Below, piece after piece: positions 34,838 through 42,011 of a stretch of DNA of 64,000 nt. The stretch is from Prevotella sp. (GTDB lineage Bacteria > Bacteroidota > Bacteroidia > Bacteroidales > Bacteroidaceae), in assembly GCA_017847725.1 (NCBI GenBank), contig JAGAXW010000006.1:1-64000 (forward strand), written 5' to 3'. The notes under the pieces were generated by a model. The model was not told where the DNA came from. It ran no database searches and was given only the letters and a program-made list of their open reading frames with translations. The position numbers were made by a program, and so were the translations under genes. How positions within the stretch are numbered: the stretch's first letter is position 1; each line of letters starts with the position of its first letter.

Positions 34838-36346
34838 TTACCTGTGCCAACCTCCTGAACGTTGTACCACACGCCCCTTCGCAGGTCTCATCATGTGCCT
34901 GGCCATGTGGAAGCATCTCTTGCGCCACTTGTCATCATCTTCCCAAGGATCCTTTCCCCATCCACCTTCAGAACCACCGCCTCCACCGCCATGACTCTCT
35001 GCGAATGTGACAGCTTCTTTGACATATCCAAGGGATAGGGCTGTGGCAACAGCGACTATCTCATTGCCACGTTCTGCCATATCCTCCACGATGGAGCCGT
35101 GGAAGATGTTATCAAGTGCTTCTCTGTCATCGTCATTAAGATCTTGCCGGAAATCATACAGCCTTTCTTGTAGCTTTTTGGCTTCTTCTGCAGCAATGTC
35201 CCATCCTGTCGCACTCATGTCACGAAGTGTCCTGTCTTGCAGTGTCGGCAGGTCTTTATTGATGGCACGCTGCAGTGCATGGTAGTCGCGTTCCGCTTGC
35301 AGCTTTCTCTTGGTAATTTCCGATAGCTGTTCTTCCGCTGTTCTCAGCTTCTCTGTTTTGTCTCTCAGCTTCTCTTCTACCTCGTCCAGTTTTGACTGAC
35401 GCGATTCTATTTCCTTATCCAGCTGTTCTTGTGTAATCTTACCTTCAGCAGCCAGTTTTTTCAAGTCTTCAATTTCTTGGAGGATATCCGCTTTGTTCTT
35501 ATTCAGATTCTCCACCATTTTCGCCAGACCTTTAGTCTTGATGTCAGTGCGTTGCATTTCCCTATTGAGAAGTTTCAGTTCCTCCATCCTGCCACCCACT
35601 TTCTGTTCCAGGTCTTCACAGGTTTTCTTCAGCCATTGCCAGTACTCTTCCGATGTCCTATGCTTGGCTCCCGTGATGTTGATATCCTCGCCACGTTCCA
35701 AGCCCCATTTTGCATTGACGGTGGCAACGGCATCGTGCAGGAAGTTGAATTTCTTCCGGCACTCTTCTTTGTCATTACCGAAAACACAGTGATAGGATAT
35801 CCTGTTTTTCTCGTTGACGGGTACCACGGTACAGTGAACATGTGGGTTCTTCTCGTCGAGATGTACGACGAAAGCTATGATATTTTCCTCGCCGAATTGT
35901 TTGCTGACAAAGTCATACATATCCTTTGCCCATTTCTCGATATCCTCATTGCGTTGGATATGGCTGTTGTCAGCACCTCGTGTGAGATTCACTGTCTGGT
36001 CACCGAAGGCCAGTCGGTGCATCTGGTCTCGTGACCCGCCGAGAATGATGTTGGCGACAGTGTTCCTGTTAGGCGTTTTGCCTTGTTCCCTTTTCTTTCT
36101 GTTGGGATCCTCGATGCCACGGTTACGAAGATTATCATCGAATCGTTGGTCAATAGAATAGTTCTTATTTACAGGCATGATAATCCCACCTTTCCCGACC
36201 TCGAAATTCAGGTCTATCCTGGTAGGGTCGTAGTATCCGTTTTTCTTCTCGTCGGGATTCATCACAGAGTAGTTCCTTAGGTGCTCTCTACTCTCTCCGG
36301 CGCTTATACCTTTGCCTGGTCTTAGGTCGAAAACTTGCTTTGCCAT
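34838..36346 (-). CDS. mob: MobV family relaxase (Mob/Pre)
   Basis: The 502-aa protein starts MAKQVFDLRPGKGISAGESR. The metal-binding relaxase motif HLDEKNPHVHCTVVP is near residue 158, and a long coiled coil (about 245-365) follows. MobV relaxases nick oriT and carry the strand into a recipient through a helper's conjugation system. The His-rich motif is complete. The Gly-rich tail (GGGGGSEGGWG) precedes a basic end. Confidence 0.92.
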   Translation of the reverse strand: MAKQVFDLRPGKGISAGESREHLRNYSVMNPDEKKNGYYDPTRIDLNFEVGKGGIIMPVNKNYSIDQRFDDNLRNRGIEDPNRKKREQGKTPNRNTVANIILGGSRDQMHRLAFGDQTVNLTRGADNSHIQRNEDIEKWAKDMYDFVSKQFGEENIIAFVVHLDEKNPHVHCTVVPVNEKNRISYHCVFGNDKEECRKKFNFLHDAVATVNAKWGLERGEDINITGAKHRTSEEYWQWLKKTCEDLEQKVGGRMEELKLLNREMQRTDIKTKGLAKMVENLNKNKADILQEIEDLKKLAAEGKITQEQLDKEIESRQSKLDEVEEKLRDKTEKLRTAEEQLSEITKRKLQAERDYHALQRAINKDLPTLQDRTLRDMSATGWDIAAEEAKKLQERLYDFRQDLNDDDREALDNIFHGSIVEDMAERGNEIVAVATALSLGYVKEAVTFAESHGGGGGGSEGGWGKDPWEDDDKWRKRCFHMARHMMRPAKGRVVQRSGGWHR

Positions 36347-36411
36347 ACTGTCATGATTTTTTTGTTTTACTTTTTCTTTCCCCGTCTGTATTTTTTTTGC
36401 GAAGAGTATCC

Positions 36412-36520
36412 TTTCCCCCGAGCTTGCTCCCCGTCAGGAACAGGGGGCTGTCACAGCGTTTTTTTCAAAAACGGTAATTAGGCTTATCGTTTTTTTCTAA
36501 ACGTGGGTGCAAGCACACTC
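36412..36520. other. Candidate oriT region upstream of the relaxase
   Basis: The 358-bp gap 36347-36704 holds several small inverted repeats: CCCCC/GGGGG arms (36415-36447), CGTTTTT/AAAAACG (about 36458-36473) and GTGC-AA-GCAC (36507-36516). oriT usually lies just upstream of mob genes. No nick site could be assigned. Confidence 0.3.
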
Positions 36521-36590
36521 CGCCTACTTTCAGACTTGACTGCGAAGTTATGCTGAGAAAAAAAGAAAAAAGAAAATAGGACGTAAAAAC

Positions 36591-36614
36591 TCTTGAATTA
36601 ACTATTTTAAGACC
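36591..36614. repeat. 24-bp repeat, copy upstream of the relaxase
   Basis: This is the exact reverse complement of 30074-30097. It lies 245 bases upstream of the relaxase ATG and points in the direction of that gene, as the other copy points to xis-int. Confidence 0.75.
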
Positions 36615-36704
36615 CATTTGAAGAAAAAGAGCTACTTTCCATCGAGGAAGGCAGCTCTTGTGAACTATTAGCGAGAGTTCGTCAGTGTTACTGTCGTAAG
36701 ATAA

Positions 36705-37286
36705 CTAAGGCAGGTTCCTAATCTGATCCACCAAAGGTCGTGTCTCACCTTGTGGCATCATGGCTCCCACCTGTCGTAAGACCTTAAGGAATGCTATCCA
36801 CTCCTGAATGGTTGGATCCTTTTTCTTGGTACCATCCCAGTTCAGATTATGTTGCTTGGTATATTCACGCCACGCAGGTATGAAGCCAAAGCTCTCCTTG
36901 GTTGAGTAACCGTTACGTTGGTATATCTTCTTTGGCTTGTATTTCGTCCATACCTTGCTATAGTCCATGTTCTTGACATCTGTACTGTCAATATACGACT
37001 GCATCCACATCAGTCGTTTACTGTACTTGAAAGACTTATTCAGGGCACACTGGACAATGGTATCAGAAATTTCTGGTGTGATAAACATAAAGTAGAACTC
37101 TCCAGGTTTCTGACTTCGGGTATTGAATTTCAGATAATAGATAGAGTCATTATCTGTGAATGTTTTAATTTCGAGGTTCAGTAGTCCGGGCGGAGCTACG
37201 TTCCGCAGGTCTGCTATTACCTTTTGGGCAATTCCATTCAGGGATATGCCGATAAAAAGTATTGTTAGGATTAGTTTTAGCATCAT
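36705..37286 (-). CDS. Secreted hypothetical protein, third gene of the cargo operon
   Basis: From the ATG at 37286 the 193-aa protein has a signal peptide (MMLKLILTILFIGISLNGIAQ). A compact mixed domain without recognised motifs follows, rich in aromatic and Lys residues (WTKYKPKKIYQRNGY). A GTG at 37304 would add six residues. I do not recognise a family. Export to the periplasm or outer membrane is the only firm prediction. Confidence 0.65.
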   Translation of the reverse strand: MMLKLILTILFIGISLNGIAQKVIADLRNVAPPGLLNLEIKTFTDNDSIYYLKFNTRSQKPGEFYFMFITPEISDTIVQCALNKSFKYSKRLMWMQSYIDSTDVKNMDYSKVWTKYKPKKIYQRNGYSTKESFGFIPAWREYTKQHNLNWDGTKKKDPTIQEWIAFLKVLRQVGAMMPQGETRPLVDQIRNLP

Positions 37287-37344
37287 ATCTATGTCAGTTA
37301 TCACAGTCCTGCTGTCGTTAGTAATATCTAAAGTCTCAGACTAT

Positions 37345-37893
37345 TTATTGTACGCTGAATGTCGAGAGGTTTGCAAAGTCGGTATTCACCGCGTATTCGC
37401 CTGGCTCTATATTGTCAAAGAAGATAATGTAGCAGCCCTCGCCATATTTCTTCGCCACGAATGGCACGTTGTTATAGTTCGTAGTCGCTGTGACACCAGA
37501 GAGGAATCCAGCTTCAGCCACCAGGAACGTACGAGCCTTTTTCTCAACCTCCAGTTTCCATACGCCAAATACCTCCTTAGGGTCTTTCTCGTTATTACCC
37601 GTCTTGATAACCAAAGTCAGGGGTCCGGCTTTGACTTTTACTGGAGCTTCAGATCCTTTAATAGTCAGCTTCACCTTTGACTTATCCAACATTCCAGCAC
37701 CAGGAATAGGCAGCATACCCCACTTGGAGGACTTTGCCTTCATCTTCGCTGTTTCCTTCTGCAGCAGTGTTGTCGTACTGTCTGCATTAAGGATTACCAC
37801 TTGCCCGATGTACTCAGGCTCAATACTCTTTGACTGTGCGAAGCTGCTCATTGCCACCATCGCAATTACCAATGTAATAATACTCTTTTTCAT
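37345..37893 (-). CDS. Secreted hypothetical protein, second gene of the cargo operon
   Basis: The 182-aa protein begins with a clear signal peptide (MKKSIITLVIAMVAMSSFAQ). A likely beta-sandwich follows: alternating hydrophobic residues and the segments VKVKAGPLTLVIKTG and GCYIIFFDNIEPGEYAV resemble small Bacteroidota envelope proteins of unknown role. It lies 6 nt after the zinc-ribbon gene, so the two are certainly cotranscribed. Confidence 0.65.
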   Translation of the reverse strand: MKKSIITLVIAMVAMSSFAQSKSIEPEYIGQVVILNADSTTTLLQKETAKMKAKSSKWGMLPIPGAGMLDKSKVKLTIKGSEAPVKVKAGPLTLVIKTGNNEKDPKEVFGVWKLEVEKKARTFLVAEAGFLSGVTATTNYNNVPFVAKKYGEGCYIIFFDNIEPGEYAVNTDFANLSTFSVQ

Positions 37894-37899
37894 AATTTG

Positions 37900-38421
37900 T
37901 TAATCTATTATTTGTTTTACTCTATTCTTCCATCTGTCAATGGCTTTCTCATCGCCAACCTTTATGAATGTGACAGTCATCTCTTTTTCATGTTCTTCTC
38001 GTAAAGATTTTCGGATAGCCCAAAATGCAAGGAGAGCTATCACGCAAAGTAGGATATATGCAGCGGCTTGAGGGAACCGCCAGTTGAGAAAACCAGAGTG
38101 ATCTGTAAAAATACGGAATCCGATTTCGACAGCAAGTGCTATCAACAATAAGAGTCCCCAAGACTCCTTATAAGTCTTTTCTTCTTTTTTGATGGCTGCA
38201 AAGAAGAATGGGTCTCTATTCCCACAATGAGGGCAAACATCTGCATCAATGCTGATAGGTTGATTACAATGGCGACAATAGAGCTTATTTTCTTCCTTGA
38301 GGTGCAACTCGTTCCCCGTATCAGGAACGTCCTCTTTTAGCCACTCACCACAGTGCTTACATTTCTTGGCAACAGCCAAAATTTCTTCTCCACAATAAGG
38401 ACAAATCTTAGTCTCTTCCAT
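37900..38421 (-). CDS. Double zinc-ribbon membrane protein, first gene of the cargo operon
   Basis: From the ATG at 38421 (a TTG at 38436 is upstream) the 173-aa protein has two zinc ribbons. They are CPYCGEEILAVAKKCKHCGEW at residues 7-27 and CRHCNQPISIDADVCPHCG near 49-67. Two hydrophobic helices follow (WGLLLLIALAVEIGF and AAAYILLCVIALLAFWAI), then a basic tail. The family function is unknown. The cytoplasmic ribbons may sense metal or bind a partner. Confidence 0.75.
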   Translation of the reverse strand: MEETKICPYCGEEILAVAKKCKHCGEWLKEDVPDTGNELHLKEENKLYCRHCNQPISIDADVCPHCGNRDPFFFAAIKKEEKTYKESWGLLLLIALAVEIGFRIFTDHSGFLNWRFPQAAAYILLCVIALLAFWAIRKSLREEHEKEMTVTFIKVGDEKAIDRWKNRVKQIID

Positions 38422-38481
38422 TTGGCGAATTATCAAGTGTCCCTGACAGCCGGACAGGACTATTTGTTATTGGTTAAAGAA

Positions 38482-38550
38482 GTGGGCCGCCTCCGTGTCG
38501 ACTTGAAGGCTTCGCCAGAGGCCCGTATCCAACCACAGAGGGCAGCCCAC
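38482..38550 (-). other. Structured element C (hairpin with CTGGCGAA/CAAGTCG core)
   Basis: On the minus strand GTGGGC and GCCCAC ends enclose CTGGCGAA-GCCTT-CAAGTCG (38499-38518). It would lie in the untranslated leader of the cargo operon. Two further copies of the core are at 38595-38613 and 38715-38734. Confidence 0.5.
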
Positions 38551-38571
38551 TATTAGTGAGTTGCGTTCTCT

Positions 38572-38620
38572 GTGCCTGTCGAATACTATTTGATCTGGCG
38601 AATCTACAAGTCGTAGGCAC
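38572..38620 (+). other. Structured element A (hairpin with CTGGCGAA/CAAGTCG core)
   Basis: GTGCCT (38572-38577) and AGGCAC (38615-38620) enclose CTGGCGAA-TCTA-CAAGTCG. Confidence 0.5.
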
Positions 38621-38636
38621 TTCTTATATGTCCCTG

Positions 38637-38644
38637 CAAAGGTA
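38637..38644 (-). promoter_or_regulatory. Promoter -7 box of the cargo operon
   Basis: Minus-strand TACCTTTG lies between structured elements A and B and would start the cargo transcript with a leader of about 210 nt. No TTTG at -33 is seen. Confidence 0.5.
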
Positions 38645-38684
38645 CGCATTTTATTTTTATTTTGTTCAATTCTGCAAAAAAAAA

Positions 38685-38748
38685 GGCAGATTGTCCTCTT
38701 AGATTGATAGTTTTCTGGCGAAATTCTCAAGTCGAAGGACTCTCTGCC
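38685..38748 (+). other. Structured element B (hairpin with CTGGCGAA/CAAGTCG core)
   Basis: GGCAGA (38685-38690) and TCTGCC (38743-38748) enclose an inner GTCC/GGAC pair and the core CTGGCGAA-ATTCT-CAAGTCG (38715-38734). Confidence 0.5.
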
Positions 38749-39316
38749 TGTATGAAAGAGCCGCCTTCTGTTACACCACTCGGCACCAATCGCCGGGGCA
38801 TCAGCAAGGCAGCTCGCGACAGGCTGGACAAAGTGAGCGCGTCATAGAGACCCGTTCCCGCAACTCCTGTCAGGTGGCAGGCTGGTCAAAACAGGACCAC
38901 CGAAACAGTCCCCCGCATTTCCTGCCAATTGGTGCTACACTACTGTCTGGCTTGTCTTCAGTGACAACACTGGGATGTACAGTTGGTTATCACCCGGCAG
39001 TGTGCAACTTCAGGACTATTGCATCCGTCCTGTATGGGTGCCTGGCACAGTGTCGGCTGGACTTTACCACAAAGGGGGACGCACCTGTACCTTCTTATGC
39101 CCAAGGCTTATTCGTGCCAGGCGAAATCTGGCACTTAGCAAAAGGATGGCTTACGCCGACACGCCTAAAGGCGCAGATGCTACAGAACCAGAAGATGGGG
39201 AACCGCTACGCTCATGGGCCGGTCATACCGAGGCCGCCGTAACCGCCTCCCGCTTCTCCCATGGCTCAAGTGCCGCTTTCCCCAATATCGTTCAGTCTTT
39301 CAAAGAGCGAAATTAA

Positions 39317-39376
39317 TGCCACCCCGGTCGAGGCGTAACGGAACCTCGGTGGCCGGAATGGCAGTTCTTTTTTTTT
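39317..39376 (+). terminator. Strong plus-strand terminator in the noncoding right part of the element
   Basis: A long hairpin has outer TGCCA/TGGCA, middle CCGG/CCGG and inner CGAGG/CCTCG, followed by nine T residues at 39368-39376. It ends a plus-strand transcript, although 38749-39316 contains no convincing gene. Confidence 0.7.
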
Positions 39377-39425
39377 ATTCTCTTCTCAGTGAGCCGTTAC
39401 GCATCACTGGGTATATACGCAAAAA

Positions 39426-39620
39426 AGACCACAGAAATCCCGTAGGATCTCTGTGGCCTTTCCGTCCTGTTCTTCAGGAGTTGGTTGGGTTTTACTCTTA
39501 TTGACGGATTCTCACCGTGTAAGCAAGCCAGTTACCACGCTCATACCCAAGCACCAACAGCAGGTAGGGGCCTCCCATTACGCAGCTATCGCCACCTTTT
39601 ACCCTTTTTCTACCTGTTTG
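39426..39620 (-). ncRNA. Candidate small RNA with its own promoter and terminator
   Basis: A minus-strand promoter (GTTG at 39654-39657, 20 nt, TACCTTTG at 39626-39633) predicts a start near 39620. A rho-independent terminator (14-bp stem 39427-39440/39445-39458, T run beyond) ends the transcript about 195 nt later. It contains only a 26-codon frame (39498-39578, MGGPYLLLVLGYERGNWLAY and six more residues). I believe a similar sequence recurs in Prevotella genomes but cannot verify that. It could be a small RNA or a leader peptide. Confidence 0.5.
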
Positions 39621-39707
39621 CTCTGCAAAGGTAAGAAGAAATTCTGTATTTCGCAACTATTTACGCAACTTTTAGAGAAAATTTTAGGTATTACGTCTAA
39701 TAATGGC

Positions 39708-39715
39708 TACCTTTG
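39708..39715 (+). promoter_or_regulatory. Promoter -7 box of the HicB-like gene
   Basis: TACCTTTG lies 50 bases before the GTG start. The -33 position reads TTAG. Confidence 0.45.
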
Positions 39716-39765
39716 CAGTGATGAACAAGCAAGGTGTTTATAATAATTAATAAGGTATAAGGACT

Positions 39766-39939
39766 GTGGAATATCTGAAGTATAAAGGCTATACTGGTAG
39801 CGTAGAGTACAGTGAAGAAGACAAGTGTTTCTTCGGCAAGGTGCAGGGCATGACGAAAGATGGCATTACTTACGAAGGTGACACTGTCGAGGAACTGACC
39901 AGAGACTTTGAAGGAGCAGTAGATGACTATCTGCAGTAA
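39766..39939 (+). CDS. Truncated HicB-like antitoxin (57 aa)
   Basis: A GTG start after AAGG gives MEYLKYKGYTGSVEYSEEDK and onward to VEELTRDFEGAVDDYLQ. This is the N-terminal HicB (RNase H-like) domain almost from end to end. Full-length HicB of this group is about 110 aa, with a C-terminal DNA-binding domain. Here the frame stops right after the conserved DDYL, and no HicA gene is adjacent. It is either a remnant or a stand-alone domain. Confidence 0.7.
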   Translation: MEYLKYKGYTGSVEYSEEDKCFFGKVQGMTKDGITYEGDTVEELTRDFEGAVDDYLQ

Positions 39940-40027
39940 AAAATATGCTGAAAAGTTTGGCCAATCCAAAGGAAATGCCTACCTTTGTGCTCGAATTTAT
40001 TATGAGATAATTAGAGGTCGTGAATAG
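39923..40027 (+). CDS. Possible 34-aa ORF overlapping the end of the HicB-like gene
   Basis: An ATG within the HicB-like gene opens MTICSKKYAEKFGQSKGNAY and 14 more residues in another frame, ending just before attR. It is basic and helix-prone. No family is recognised, and it may be chance. Confidence 0.25.
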   Translation: MTICSKKYAEKFGQSKGNAYLCARIYYEIIRGRE

Positions 40028-40099
40028 TGCGGTAAAGAAAGAATCGCATAAATGAAGGACTTCCAACGAGTTATAAAAGAATCGCCCAAGAAGTGGAGA

Positions 40100-40116
40100 A
40101 ATCCGCCTTGGACAAC
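40100..40116. other. attR: right attachment site
   Basis: The second copy of AATCCGCCTTGGACAAC marks the right end of the integrated element. Confidence 0.9.
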
Positions 40117-40122
40117 AGGAAG

Positions 40123-40150
40123 GAACGGCTCAAGGGCCGTTCTTTTTTTT
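40123..40150 (+). terminator. Displaced original tRNA-Gln terminator
   Basis: GAACGGC, loop TCAAGG and GCCGTTC are followed by T8. It lies 6 nt beyond attR, where the terminator of an uninterrupted tRNA-Gln would sit. Confidence 0.8.
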
Positions 40151-40215
40151 TATCAACAAGTATTAATCTACATTAAAACGTATCTTTTTATAGATAGAAG
40201 TTCGAAAAATTATTG

Positions 40216-40223
40216 TATCTTTG
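40216..40223 (+). promoter_or_regulatory. kduID promoter -7 box
   Basis: TATCTTTG lies 42 bases upstream of kduI. No clear -33 TTTG is visible. Confidence 0.5.
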
Positions 40224-40264
40224 CAAAATAGATACAAACTAAAACAAATAAAACAATTGACAGA

Positions 40265-41107
40265 ATGAAAACAAATTATGAAATCCGCTATGCCGCCCAT
40301 CCCGAGGACGCCAAGAGTTATGACACCCAGCGCATACGCCGCGACTTCCTCATCGAGAAAGTCTTTGCTGCCGACGAGGTGAACATGGTATATTCTATGT
40401 ACGACCGCATGGTGGTCGGAGGAGCCATGCCCGTCAAGGAGTGTCTGAAACTGGAAGCCATCGACCCGCTGAAGGCTCCCTTCTTCACCACCCGCCGCGA
40501 GATTGGCGTGTTCAACGTAGGTGGCGCTGGCTGCATCAAGGTAGGCGACGAGACTTTCGAGCTCGACTACAAGGAGGCCCTGTACATCGGCCGCGGCGAC
40601 CGCGACGTCGTCTTCTGCTCGAAGGACGAGCAGAAGCCCGCTAAGTTCTACTTCAACTCCACGACGGCCCACTGCGCCTATCCCTGCAAGAAGGTGACCA
40701 AGGAGAACGCCGTAGTAGCCCACATGGGTGCGCTGGAGACCAGCAACGAGCGCGACATCAACAAGATGCTGGTCAATCAGGTGCTGCCCACCTGCCAGCT
40801 GCAGATGGGTATGACCGAGCTGGCTCCCGGCTCTGTATGGAACACCATGCCCGCCCACGTACACTCGCGCCGCATGGAGGCCTACTTCTATTTCGAAGTG
40901 CCCGAGGACCAGGCCGTATGCCACTTCATGGGCGAGGTCGAGGAGACACGCCACCTCTGGATGAAGGGCGACCAGGCCGTACTCTCTCCCGAGTGGAGCA
41001 TCCATAGCGCCGCTGCCACCCACAACTATACCTTCATCTGGGGTATGGGCGGCGAGAACCTCGACTACGGCGATCAGGACTTCTCACTGATTACAGACCT
41101 GAAGTAA
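40265..41107 (+). CDS. kduI: 5-dehydro-4-deoxy-D-glucuronate isomerase
   Basis: The 280-aa cupin enzyme isomerises 5-keto-4-deoxyuronate in the breakdown of pectin and glycosaminoglycan uronates. The metal-binding cluster HVHSRRMEAYFYFEV (two His and a Glu near residues 198-205) is present, with a further His in the C-terminal part. The usual length is about 278 aa. kduD follows 30 nt downstream, as in other gut Bacteroidales. Confidence 0.96.
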   Translation: MKTNYEIRYAAHPEDAKSYDTQRIRRDFLIEKVFAADEVNMVYSMYDRMVVGGAMPVKECLKLEAIDPLKAPFFTTRREIGVFNVGGAGCIKVGDETFELDYKEALYIGRGDRDVVFCSKDEQKPAKFYFNSTTAHCAYPCKKVTKENAVVAHMGALETSNERDINKMLVNQVLPTCQLQMGMTELAPGSVWNTMPAHVHSRRMEAYFYFEVPEDQAVCHFMGEVEETRHLWMKGDQAVLSPEWSIHSAAATHNYTFIWGMGGENLDYGDQDFSLITDLK

Positions 41108-41137
41108 CCAAGAAACAAGTATTAAATATCAAAGACT

Positions 41138-41941
41138 ATGCAGAATCCATTTTCATTAGAAGGAAAGAACGCCTGGATTACCGGCGCTTCCTACGGTATC
41201 GGTTTCAACATCGCTAAGGCATTTGTTGCTGCCGGCATCAAGAACATCATCTTCAACGACATCAACGAGGCTGCCCTGGAGCGCGGCCTGAACAACTACA
41301 AGGAGGCCGGCATCAGCAACGTGAAGGGCTACGTCTGCGACGTCACCGACGAGAACGCCGTAAAGGCTACCGTCGAGAAGATTCACGCCGAGGTGGGCCA
41401 GATTGACATCCTGGTGAACAACGCCGGCATCATCAAGCGCATCCCCATGCACGAGATGAAGCGTCAGGAGTTCCAGCAGGTCATCGACGTCGACCTGGTG
41501 GCTCCCTACATCGTGTCGGCTGCCGTACTGCCCGAGATGATGGAGCGCCGCGAAGGCAAGATTATCAACATCTGCTCGATGATGTCGGAGCTGGGCCGCG
41601 AGACCGTCAGCGCCTACGCTGCCGCCAAGGGTGGCCTGAAGATGCTCACCCGCAACATCTGCTCTGAGTATGGTGAGTACAACATCCAGTGCAACGGCAT
41701 TGGCCCGGGCTACATCGCCACACCGCAGACAGCACCGCTCCGCGAGCGTCAGCCCGACGGAAGCCGTCACCCCTTCGACTCGTTCATCTGCGCCAAGACA
41801 CCTGCCGGACGCTGGCTGCAGCCCGAGGAACTGGGCGGTCCCGCCGTGTTCCTGGCTTCGCACGCCTCGGATGCCGTCAACGGACATATACTCTATGTCG
41901 ACGGTGGCATCTTGGCCTACATCGGCAAGCAGCCGCAGTAA
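41138..41941 (+). CDS. kduD: 2-dehydro-3-deoxy-D-gluconate 5-dehydrogenase (SDR family)
   Basis: The 267-aa short-chain dehydrogenase has the NAD-binding TGASYGIGFNIA near residue 15, NNAG near 93 and the catalytic Ser and YAAAK (SAYAAAKGGLKM) near 160. It reduces the kduI product to 2-keto-3-deoxygluconate. The rest of the uronate pathway is not in the window. Confidence 0.95.
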   Translation: MQNPFSLEGKNAWITGASYGIGFNIAKAFVAAGIKNIIFNDINEAALERGLNNYKEAGISNVKGYVCDVTDENAVKATVEKIHAEVGQIDILVNNAGIIKRIPMHEMKRQEFQQVIDVDLVAPYIVSAAVLPEMMERREGKIINICSMMSELGRETVSAYAAAKGGLKMLTRNICSEYGEYNIQCNGIGPGYIATPQTAPLRERQPDGSRHPFDSFICAKTPAGRWLQPEELGGPAVFLASHASDAVNGHILYVDGGILAYIGKQPQ

Positions 41942-41965
41942 GCCATCGCCAGGCAATAAAATCAG

Positions 41966-41993
41966 AAGGGTTTCCCGATGTCGGGAAACCCTT
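41966..41993. terminator. Hairpin between kduD and the convergent tadA
   Basis: AAGGGTTTCCCGA pairs perfectly with TCGGGAAACCCTT. It is followed by only a short T run, and may serve both convergent genes. Confidence 0.7.
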
Positions 41994-42011
41994 TATATAT
42001 ATTAGGTGGAG

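Larger units (their letters stand above)
29553..40116. mobile_element. Integrative and mobilizable element (about 10.5 kb) in tRNA-Gln
   Basis: The 17-bp direct repeat, the integrase and excisionase-like genes near one end, a helicase and primase, and a MobV relaxase define a self-integrating element that needs a helper for conjugation. No type IV secretion genes are present. Base composition is visibly lower in GC than the host genes on both sides. The cargo is a three-gene minus-strand operon plus structured noncoding regions. The family resembles Bacteroides NBU/Tn-type mobilizable units in outline only. Confidence 0.92.

Noticed and set aside
38482-38748. Integron attC or hammerhead ribozyme as identity of the three hairpin elements
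   Set aside because: The attC core GTTRRRY and the hammerhead CUGANGA/GAAA cores are absent.
38874-39316. Two overlapping plus-strand frames (122 and 113 codons) in the noncoding right part of the element
   Set aside because: No ribosome site, odd Cys/Trp/Pro composition and no motif. The stretch is better explained as structured RNA, though a gene is not excluded.
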